Source of the DNA: Susulua sp964536195
Lineage (GTDB): Bacteria; Omnitrophota; Gorgyraeia; Duberdicusellales; 4484-171
Reading direction: 5' to 3'
Length of the DNA stretch: 9,397 nt
NCBI GenBank assembly: GCA_964536195.1
Contig: CAZHVO010000036.1
Span: 1-9,397, forward strand
The position numbers were made by a program, and so were the translations under genes. Each line of letters begins with the position of its first letter. The stretch's first letter is position 1. Below, one piece after another: positions 1 through 6,442 of this stretch. A model generated the notes under the pieces. That model was not told the origin of the DNA. It made no database searches and was given only the letters and a program-made list of their open reading frames with translations.

Positions 1-2
1 AT

Positions 3-32
3 GGTGAGCTGCGTTATATTTTGGAAAAATAA
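3..32 (+). CDS. C-terminal end of an upstream gene (partial)
   Basis: Frame 3 enters from the left edge and reads GELRYILEK before a TAA stop, 19 nt before the next start. That charged/hydrophobic mix looks like an ordinary protein C-terminus, whereas frame 1 gives a less protein-like VSCVIFWKNN and frame 2 stops at once. The short gap to the amidotransferase gene suggests they share a transcript. Nine residues do not allow a family to be named, and the frame choice is inference. Confidence 0.35.
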   Translation, partial: GELRYILEK

Positions 33-51
33 TTAAAAGTATCTTATCGTT

Positions 52-1905
52 ATGTGTGGTATAGCAGGGTATAAAACGAATAATTTAGTTGATAAGAGTG
101 TTTTAGGGAGGATGGTAGAACGTCTTTATCACCGTGGGCCTGACTCGGAAGGCTTCTATAATTCTCAAGGGTATGCTGTAGGTATGAGAAGGTTAATAAT
201 AAATGATTTAAAAACCGGGGACCAGCCACTGTATAATCGTGATAAATCAGTTGTGTTAATGTATAACGGTGAAATTTATAATTCACCCTCGCTGCGTAGA
301 AGCCTTGAGTCTAAAGGTTATAAATTTCGAACGCATTCAGATGGAGAAGTGATTTGCCATTTATATGATGAATACGGAGAGGATTTGTTTAAAAAGCTCG
401 ATGGGATGTTTGCTGTAGCCTTATGGATTAAAAATGAAGAAAAGTTGATTCTTGCTAGGGATTTGCCAGGTGAGAAACCGCTATATTATGGTAAGCTTTC
501 CTATAATGAGCTGGTATTTGCTTCAGAAATAAAAAGTATTAAATGTTTCCCAGGGTTAGACTCGACTTTGAATTATCAGGCGATTTGGGATTATCCTACT
601 TTTCTTTGGATTCCCGAACCGGATACGATTTATCAATCAGTCAAAGCTTTGCTTCCCGGCCATATTCTTATTGCTGATAAAAATGGAATTAAGATTAAGC
701 CATACAGTAATACTTTTAACAAAGATAAAATTGATCTTTCTGATTCGGGTGTGATTGAAGAAACTCGTAGAGTGGTAGAGGAGGCGGTAAAGAGCAGACT
801 GCTTTCTGATGTTCCGGTCGGGTGTTTTTTAAGCAGTGGCTTAGATAGCTCTATAGTAAGTACTTTGGCAGCTAAGAATTGCAGTAATCTAAGCACTTTT
901 ACTGTTGGTTTTGACAGTCTTTCTGATCCTTACCATGGTTTCGTTGATGAGTCTTCTTATGCTGAACTTTATGCAAAAAAATTAGGCACACAGCATTATA
1001 CAATTAGGGTTAGTGCCGATATTTTTTTAAATCTTCTGGATATTTTTTGTGAATATGCTGACCAACCTTTTGCTGTTTCTTCCGGGTTAGGACTTCTGGC
1101 CGTGGCTAAAACAGCTAAAGAGGCAGGAATCAAAGTATTACTGTCTGGCGATGGCGCTGATGAGAATTTTGGCGGTTACTCTTGGTATCATCATTTATTG
1201 CCAAAAAAATTAGCAGGTACTGATTACGATTATAGCAATCGCGATATTTCTTTTCAGAATTTCGGTATGGACATTAAAAAACGTTTAGATGTACTTAGCG
1301 GTTATAGTGCTCAGAAAAGAGCCTGGGCCTGGCATTATTACGCTTCTGAAAATGAAAAGGCCAGTTTGTTGTCTCAGGATATCTTTAGAAATATTAAGCC
1401 ATCTTTAAGATTTTTTAATGAGTTTAATCCATCAGTTGAGTGGGAGAGCGAAGATTACATAAAACAAGATAGGGCATTCTATTTACCCAATGAGATGTTA
1501 CGAAAAGTTGACAGGATGACTATGGCTTATTCTGTTGAGGGACGTTCGCCTTTTGTTGCACCAATAGTTCTTTCACATACAGATAAACTTAAATATTCGC
1601 ACTTAGTAAGAAATAATAGCCTAAAATGGGTTCTTAGAAAAGCATTTGAAGATGTTTTGCCTCCTGAAATTGTAAATAGGCCTAAACATGGCTTCAATGT
1701 TCCTATAGACCATTGGTTAAAAGATGAATGGTCATTTTTGGTAGACGAGTCATTTTCAAAATCGTCAGCTTTATATAAAAATGGAATAATTCACGGTAAA
1801 AGCTTTAAGGTGGCAAAAGATATGCTTTTCGACGGGATAAGGCTTAATGGCCATACTATTTTTACTTTTGTGATGTTAAATAGATGGTTGGAAAAGTTTA
1901 ATTGA
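52..1905 (+). CDS. Asparagine synthetase (glutamine-hydrolysing)-type amidotransferase
   Basis: This 617-residue protein has the full AsnB architecture. The N-terminal class II glutaminase domain starts MCGIAGY, so Cys2 becomes the N-terminal nucleophile after Met removal, which fixes the start. Glutamine-site motifs follow: MRRL (45-48), YNGEIYN (71-77) and SDGE (96-99). The synthetase domain has an ATP-pyrophosphatase loop LSSGLDSS (260-267; the common form has SGG), SGDGADENFGGY (365-376) and the KVDRMTMAYSVEGRSPF block (485-501). Family knowledge: glutamine-derived ammonia attacks an adenylated carboxylate, classically aspartate. In a glycan operon such homologues often amidate sugar carboxylates or install amidino groups, so the substrate may be a sugar acid; this is inference. 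No strong ribosome-binding site precedes the ATG. It is followed after 1 nt by the NeuB-like gene. The amidotransferase call is firm, the substrate is not. Confidence 0.9.
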   Translation: MCGIAGYKTNNLVDKSVLGRMVERLYHRGPDSEGFYNSQGYAVGMRRLIINDLKTGDQPLYNRDKSVVLMYNGEIYNSPSLRRSLESKGYKFRTHSDGEVICHLYDEYGEDLFKKLDGMFAVALWIKNEEKLILARDLPGEKPLYYGKLSYNELVFASEIKSIKCFPGLDSTLNYQAIWDYPTFLWIPEPDTIYQSVKALLPGHILIADKNGIKIKPYSNTFNKDKIDLSDSGVIEETRRVVEEAVKSRLLSDVPVGCFLSSGLDSSIVSTLAAKNCSNLSTFTVGFDSLSDPYHGFVDESSYAELYAKKLGTQHYTIRVSADIFLNLLDIFCEYADQPFAVSSGLGLLAVAKTAKEAGIKVLLSGDGADENFGGYSWYHHLLPKKLAGTDYDYSNRDISFQNFGMDIKKRLDVLSGYSAQKRAWAWHYYASENEKASLLSQDIFRNIKPSLRFFNEFNPSVEWESEDYIKQDRAFYLPNEMLRKVDRMTMAYSVEGRSPFVAPIVLSHTDKLKYSHLVRNNSLKWVLRKAFEDVLPPEIVNRPKHGFNVPIDHWLKDEWSFLVDESFSKSSALYKNGIIHGKSFKVAKDMLFDGIRLNGHTIFTFVMLNRWLEKFN

Positions 1906-1906
1906 T

Positions 1907-2620
1907 ATGGAAATAATTGCTGAGTTAGGACAAAATCATAATGGGGACATGAACCTTGCTATTCGTATGATACATAGTGCAAAAGATAGTGGAGCCGATG
2001 CAGTTAAGTTTCAGTTGTACGATGCCCGTAAACTTTTTCCCAAGAAAAATAACCCTTGGTTTAAATATAATTGTCAGACTGAATTGTCAAAAGGCCAAGT
2101 GTATAAACTTGCCGAAGAATGTAAGAAATCCGGCATTGAGTTTCTTGCTTCTGTTTTTGATCTAGAACGCATTGAGTGGCTAAAAGAGATAGGAGTGAAG
2201 CGCTACAAGATAGCATCGCGTTCTATCTACGATCAGGAGTTGATTGAGCAGCTTTGCCGTACGGGTAAGCCCTTGTTAGTTTCTTTGGGCATATGGCAAG
2301 GAAAAAAGTTTCCCAAACTTAAGACTTCTGCTCCAGTTGATTTTCTCTATTGTATTTCGAAATACCCCGCTTTGCTTTCAGAGATGAAACTCGCCGATAT
2401 AGATTTCAATGTTTATTCGGGATTAAGTGATCACACTCTTGGAATATCAGCTGCCATATGTGCTTTGGCAAGGGGAGCGAGGATTGTTGAAAAACATTTT
2501 ACATTAGATAAGGGTATGTACGGGCCAGATCACTCGGCGAGTATGATACCCGAGGAGCTTAAAGCCCTGCATAGCTTTCGTCAAGACTTAAAGGAGCTTA
2601 TTAAATATGGAAACGATTAA
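1907..2620 (+). CDS. Short NeuB-family (sialic acid synthase-like) protein lacking the SAF domain
   Basis: NeuB-family enzymes condense phosphoenolpyruvate with an N-acylated hexosamine to make nonulosonic acids. This protein has the barrel signatures in order: IIAELGQNHNGD (3-14), GADAVKFQ (29-36), SDHTLG (174-179) and VEKHFTLDKGMYGPDHS (194-210). His176 and His197 correspond to the two metal-binding histidines of the family. At 237 residues it ends right after the barrel, where usual synthases of about 330-360 residues carry a SAF/antifreeze-like domain. The segment KIASRSI (101-107) has Ser where typical members have the Glu of S-x-E. The gene stops cleanly and the next gene's strong ribosome-binding site lies inside it, so this looks like a native short form, not a break. 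It starts 1 nt after the amidotransferase and overlaps the next gene by 14 nt. Family membership is firm. A nonulosonate synthase activity is uncertain. Confidence 0.85.
   Translation: MEIIAELGQNHNGDMNLAIRMIHSAKDSGADAVKFQLYDARKLFPKKNNPWFKYNCQTELSKGQVYKLAEECKKSGIEFLASVFDLERIEWLKEIGVKRYKIASRSIYDQELIEQLCRTGKPLLVSLGIWQGKKFPKLKTSAPVDFLYCISKYPALLSEMKLADIDFNVYSGLSDHTLGISAAICALARGARIVEKHFTLDKGMYGPDHSASMIPEELKALHSFRQDLKELIKYGND
2591..2596 (+). promoter_or_regulatory. Ribosome-binding site for the glycosyltransferase fusion
   Basis: AAGGAG lies 10 nt upstream of the ATG at 2607, inside the end of the NeuB-like gene. It is among the best Shine-Dalgarno matches in the window and supports the overlapping start. 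Confidence 0.7.
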
Positions 2621-4004
2621 AATAACGGTCTATATTATTTCGCACAATTATGGTAATTATCTAAGTGATGCTATCGAAAGCGTATTGTCTCAGACAGCTG
2701 ATGATTGGGAACTTTTGATTATCAATGATGGCTCAAGTGACGATACAGCAGAAATAATGAATCTTTATAAAGGTGATGAGAGAATAAGGCTTTTTCATAC
2801 TGATGGTATCGGATTGCCCTCTGTCTGTAATCTCGCCCTTAAAGAAGCTAGAGGACAGTATTTGATTCGCTTAGATGGCGACGATATTTTTAATGAGAAT
2901 ATTCTTCTTGTGTTGGGTAATTATTTAGACAAACATAGTGATGTAGCAATTGTTTTTCCGGATTATTATTTGTTTGATGAGTTTGGAGAGATATACGCTG
3001 AAACCAGAAGGCATAAAATGGCCGATAAAAACCACATTTTTGATCTGCCAGCTAACGGTGCCTGTACATTGATGCGTAAACAGGTGTTGGAGAAAATAGG
3101 AGGATACCGTGAAGATCTCGGCGTCCAAGACGGTTTTGATGTTTGGAGTAAAGTAGTAAACAAGCACAAATGCATAAATATCAATTTGCCGCTTTTTTAT
3201 TATCGTAGACATCAAAACAATTTAACCAATAACTCTCAACATATACTTGCAGCACGTAGAAGAATTAAGATGGATAGTATTATTGATCAATTGTGTCAAT
3301 ATCGGCCAATAATTGCTGTAATACCTTGCCGAAGGAATTTTGATTTCACTATTGATTTGTGGAAACAAGAAATAGATGGCAAGAGCCTTTTGCAGATGAA
3401 TATCGAGAAATGTATAAATTCAAAAATCCTTGATTATATTGTTGTAACTTCCGATAGCCCCGAAGTAAATAATGTTATCGGCATGTTTGATGACCAGCGA
3501 CTTTTATATGTTGAACGCAAAAAGGAGGATACGATACGTTCGAAAAAGCTTGTTTCAACGATTGAGAAAATTACCGAAAAATTGGATCCAGAGTATAGAG
3601 GAATCACCATTGTTTCGTATATACAAACACCGTTCGTTATTACTGAGACTTTGGAAGAGGCAATTTCTACGATGGTTATGAATAAATGTGATTGTGCGTT
3701 CGGCGTGGAAGAAATAAGAGACCCTTTATATGAGCGAACACCTCATGGCTTATTAGCGATAAATCCACATAAAGGGATTTCAACTGATTTTGATGCAATT
3801 TACCGGGAGTCAAACACATCTCTTACTACAAAAAGTATTAATTTTAAAACAGGTTCTTTAACCGGTTCCAAAGTTGTTAATTTCATAGTGTCAAAAGAAG
3901 AGTGTTTTTTTATAAACTCACATATGAATTTAGAAATTGCAAGAAAAATGCGTGGGTACAAGATAGGGGCTATGTGCTCTTCTTCGGAAGGGCACCAGCT
4001 TTAA
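2607..4004 (+). CDS. Family 2 glycosyltransferase fused to a degenerate cytidylyltransferase-like domain
   Basis: The 465-residue protein has two parts. Residues 1 to about 220 are a GT-A family 2 glycosyltransferase: VYIISHNYGNYLSDAIESVL (8-27), LLIINDGSSDDT (36-47), a D-x-D centre RLDGDD (88-93), GACTLMRKQVLEKIGGYRED (151-170) and a Q-D pair at 174-175 near the usual catalytic acidic position. Residues about 233-465 resemble acylneuraminate cytidylyltransferases (NeuA/CMP-KDO synthetase type): IIAVIPCRR (235-243), DGKSLLQMNIEKCINSK (257-273), IVVTSDSPEV (278-287) and an ending INSHMNLEIARKM (436-448) like the family's final helix. The R-x-x-S-K-x-x-x-K nucleotide loop is not recognisable between 241 and 256, and the usual LQPTSP is SYIQTP (337-342). 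The first half should transfer a nucleotide-activated sugar at the inner membrane face. The second may be inactive, regulatory or divergent. The start is supported by AAGGAG upstream. Confidence 0.82.
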   Translation: METIKITVYIISHNYGNYLSDAIESVLSQTADDWELLIINDGSSDDTAEIMNLYKGDERIRLFHTDGIGLPSVCNLALKEARGQYLIRLDGDDIFNENILLVLGNYLDKHSDVAIVFPDYYLFDEFGEIYAETRRHKMADKNHIFDLPANGACTLMRKQVLEKIGGYREDLGVQDGFDVWSKVVNKHKCININLPLFYYRRHQNNLTNNSQHILAARRRIKMDSIIDQLCQYRPIIAVIPCRRNFDFTIDLWKQEIDGKSLLQMNIEKCINSKILDYIVVTSDSPEVNNVIGMFDDQRLLYVERKKEDTIRSKKLVSTIEKITEKLDPEYRGITIVSYIQTPFVITETLEEAISTMVMNKCDCAFGVEEIRDPLYERTPHGLLAINPHKGISTDFDAIYRESNTSLTTKSINFKTGSLTGSKVVNFIVSKEECFFINSHMNLEIARKMRGYKIGAMCSSSEGHQL

Positions 4005-4019
4005 GTTAAGAGAGAAATT

Positions 4020-5033
4020 ATGAATTTTAAGGAAAGAGTGAGAAGAAAAAATGAGTTTGACACAAGCCTTGTATATGGCACACGCAAATTTAATTTATTA
4101 ACCAAACAGGATCAGCATTTGGGATATAGGGAAAAACACGATAGCCAATGGCTCAATTCTCAAACAAACTTAATATATGATAAATTTGCTGAGGAGCGAA
4201 ATTGTCCCTTGTGTGGAACAAGCAATTTTCACACTCTATTTGTAAAGTGTGGCTTTCCGCATTTGAAGTGCAATGTATGTGGGCTTACATACGTGAATCC
4301 TATTTTGAATGAAGCCGAATCTATGAAATTATGCCGCAGTGAAGTTTCCTATGTGGATGTTCTTAAGAGCAGGTATCAAGTTAAAATGCAGACTCTTGAG
4401 GCAAGGTATATCTTGGATATTTTGCGACCTTACTTTAAGAGCGAAAATAAAATTAGTGTTTGTGATATAGGGTGCGGTACAGGAATTTTACTGGATGAGG
4501 CTAAAAAGAAAGGATATTATGCTTTTGCTATAGAGCCCAATACAAGACATCACAAGTCATTGGAAGATAAAGGGATCGAATATAGAGGAGTTTTTTTTCC
4601 CTTAAAACACGATCTTGGAAGAGAGTTTGACTGCGTATTTTTATTGCAGGTTCTTGAACACATGAGGAATCCTTTAGAGGTGTTGTTAGAAGCGAAGAAA
4701 GTATTGAAGAAATCAGGTCTTATCTATATTGCAACCCCGAACATAGATGCTTTAGTAAATAGATTAATGCACAAAAACGCTGCTACTTTTGGTGGGCACA
4801 CGCACATTCAGTTTTTTAATTTAAGAACACTGTCGATGCTTTTAGAGAAAGCGGGTTTTAAGGTTAAAGATTCCGATACAATTATTACCCAAATGGGAAC
4901 AATAAAGAATTATTTGAGCTTCAAAGAACCTAATTTTGGAGAAGATCCAGATAGGTTAGAATTTATTACGCCGGAATTAATCTATAGAAACTATTTAGGT
5001 GGGAGGTTGCATTTGGTTGGAGAGCTACAATGA
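4020..5033 (+). CDS. Class I SAM-dependent methyltransferase with N-terminal zinc ribbon
   Basis: In this 337-residue protein a four-cysteine knuckle, C62-P-L-C65 and C84-N-V-C87, probably binds zinc. The Rossmann methyltransferase domain follows: motif I VCDIGCGTG (147-155), the acidic ribose-binding residue E172 in AFAIEPN, LLQVLEHMRNP (208-218) and GLIYIATPN (233-241). This is the UbiG/Methyltransf_23 type with an added N-terminal zinc domain, an arrangement also seen in sugar C-methyltransferases and other natural-product enzymes. In this locus a sugar, sugar-nucleotide or lipid-linked glycan substrate is likely, but the sequence does not say which atom is methylated. AAGAGAG at 4008-4014 is a plausible ribosome-binding site 5 nt before the ATG. 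The gene overlaps the radical SAM gene by ATGA, which suggests translational coupling and related function. Confidence 0.85.
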   Translation: MNFKERVRRKNEFDTSLVYGTRKFNLLTKQDQHLGYREKHDSQWLNSQTNLIYDKFAEERNCPLCGTSNFHTLFVKCGFPHLKCNVCGLTYVNPILNEAESMKLCRSEVSYVDVLKSRYQVKMQTLEARYILDILRPYFKSENKISVCDIGCGTGILLDEAKKKGYYAFAIEPNTRHHKSLEDKGIEYRGVFFPLKHDLGREFDCVFLLQVLEHMRNPLEVLLEAKKVLKKSGLIYIATPNIDALVNRLMHKNAATFGGHTHIQFFNLRTLSMLLEKAGFKVKDSDTIITQMGTIKNYLSFKEPNFGEDPDRLEFITPELIYRNYLGGRLHLVGELQ

Positions 5034-6424
5034 AGATTTTAGTAATAAATGTTTCAATAAGGCCAGAATCAAAAGTGAGATATATTCCGCTGGGACTTGC
5101 TTATGTTGCCAGTGCGATAAAAAGACATGGGTATGGCTTTAGAGTCTTAGATCTAGATGTTAATCGTTATTCAGAAAAATATATTAGGCGGTATCTTTTA
5201 GATAATAAGTTCGATATTATTTGTATGGGGTGTATTGTAACAGGCTACAAATATATAAAGCGACTTGCTTATCTGATTAAAGAAGTTAACCCAAAGGCAA
5301 AAATTATAGTTGGAAATTCTGTAGCTTCATCTATACCCGATCTTCTGTTAACAAAAACAAAGGTAGATATAGCTGTTATGGGTGAAGGAGATATTGCAAT
5401 AACCGAGATTCTGGATGCTTTGCGGTTTTCAAGCAGCCTAAAAAGCGTTAAAGGAATATGTTATAAAGTTGACGGAAAAATTATAAAAAATTCACCTCGG
5501 GAACTAATAGAAGATATCGATATAATTCCTTTTCCCGATTGGGAATTGTTTGAAATAGAGAAATATATAGAATCTTGTTCGAAGTACGCAGTAAGAGAAC
5601 CCTTACCACTTCCCCGAGAGAAAATAAGAGCATTTACGATTAGTACTGCAAGAGGATGCCCTTTTAAGTGTACATTTTGTTACCATGTTTTCAGGGACGT
5701 AAAGTATAGATACATCTCTCCCAGAGTCTTGGTTCAAGAGATTAAAAGGCTAAAAGAGAAATACAACCTTAATTATTTTATATTCCATGATGATTTAACA
5801 ATAATTTCTAAAAACCATGCTCAGGAAATAGTGAAGTGTTTGTTACAAGAGGATGTAGGCATTTTTTGGCAAGCAAATTGTCGTTCTGGTCTTTTTCAAG
5901 AAGAGTCTGATATTGAGTTAGCAAAGCAGTTTAAAGCAGCAGGCTGTATTGGTTTAGGATATTCGTTAGAGAATGTTGATTCAGAAATTCTAAAAATGAT
6001 GAATAAAAAGGTTAACCCTAATGATTTTTCTAAACAGTGTCGAATCTTAGCTAAAGCCGGGCTTGTTACTTGGACTAGTTTAGTTTTTGGTTATCCTATT
6101 GAGACAAGGGAGACTATAAGGCGGACTATAGATTTTTGTATTGAGAACAGTATTTACCCCAGCGTTGGGTATTTGTTGCCGCAACCTGCCACGCCTATGT
6201 ATGATTATGCTATCCAACATCAATTTATCAACGATGAAGAGGAATATCTTCTGGCTATAGGAGATAGACAGGACCTACAGCTAAATATGACAAAGATGTC
6301 TGATAAAGAATTTAGCGATACTGTATTAATGGCTATGAATCAGTGCAATGAGAAGCTTGGACTCAAGTTAAAGAAGGCTTCTTTGATAAAAACTGGTTAT
6401 TATCGTGGCATCAAAAAAGAGTGA
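5030..6424 (+). CDS. B12-binding-domain radical SAM protein
   Basis: The 464-residue protein has an N-terminal cobalamin-binding-like Rossmann domain (about 1-140): MKILVINVSIRPE, IPLGLAYVASAIKRHGY (19-35), FDIICMGCIVTGY (61-73), KIIVGN (91-96) and DIAVMGEGD (113-121). The classic D-x-H-x-x-G base-off motif is absent, which is common in this group. The radical SAM core follows, with the 4Fe-4S cluster motif C210-P-F-K-C214-T-F-C217 in STARGCPFKCTFC, then a barrel with FIFHDDL (250-256), the GLGYSLEN strand (308-315) and FGYPIETRET (353-362). Known members methylate unactivated carbons or phosphorus or rearrange carbon skeletons. Which applies here cannot be read from sequence. Its start overlaps the methyltransferase stop (ATGA), with TTGGAGAG just upstream as ribosome-binding site. 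The context suggests glycan or lipid-carrier tailoring. Confidence 0.88.
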   Translation: MKILVINVSIRPESKVRYIPLGLAYVASAIKRHGYGFRVLDLDVNRYSEKYIRRYLLDNKFDIICMGCIVTGYKYIKRLAYLIKEVNPKAKIIVGNSVASSIPDLLLTKTKVDIAVMGEGDIAITEILDALRFSSSLKSVKGICYKVDGKIIKNSPRELIEDIDIIPFPDWELFEIEKYIESCSKYAVREPLPLPREKIRAFTISTARGCPFKCTFCYHVFRDVKYRYISPRVLVQEIKRLKEKYNLNYFIFHDDLTIISKNHAQEIVKCLLQEDVGIFWQANCRSGLFQEESDIELAKQFKAAGCIGLGYSLENVDSEILKMMNKKVNPNDFSKQCRILAKAGLVTWTSLVFGYPIETRETIRRTIDFCIENSIYPSVGYLLPQPATPMYDYAIQHQFINDEEEYLLAIGDRQDLQLNMTKMSDKEFSDTVLMAMNQCNEKLGLKLKKASLIKTGYYRGIKKE

Positions 6425-6442
6425 GGTTCAAAAATAATTAGA

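Noticed and set aside
1..36. Frame 1 ATG reading 11 residues to TAA
   Set aside because: Too short to be a gene, and the frame 3 reading looks more like the end of a protein running in from the left.
633..896. Reverse-strand open frame inside the amidotransferase gene
   Set aside because: It lies opposite a well-supported coding region, has no recognisable motif and no regulatory signal. Other reverse-strand frames (50-286, 2925-3215, 6955-7212, 7549-7794, 7798-7983) were rejected for the same reason.
2607..4004. GT2-NeuA fusion as an assembly or frameshift artefact of two genes
   Set aside because: The frame is continuous across the junction (about residues 220-233), with no stop and no ribosome-binding site plus start at the second domain.
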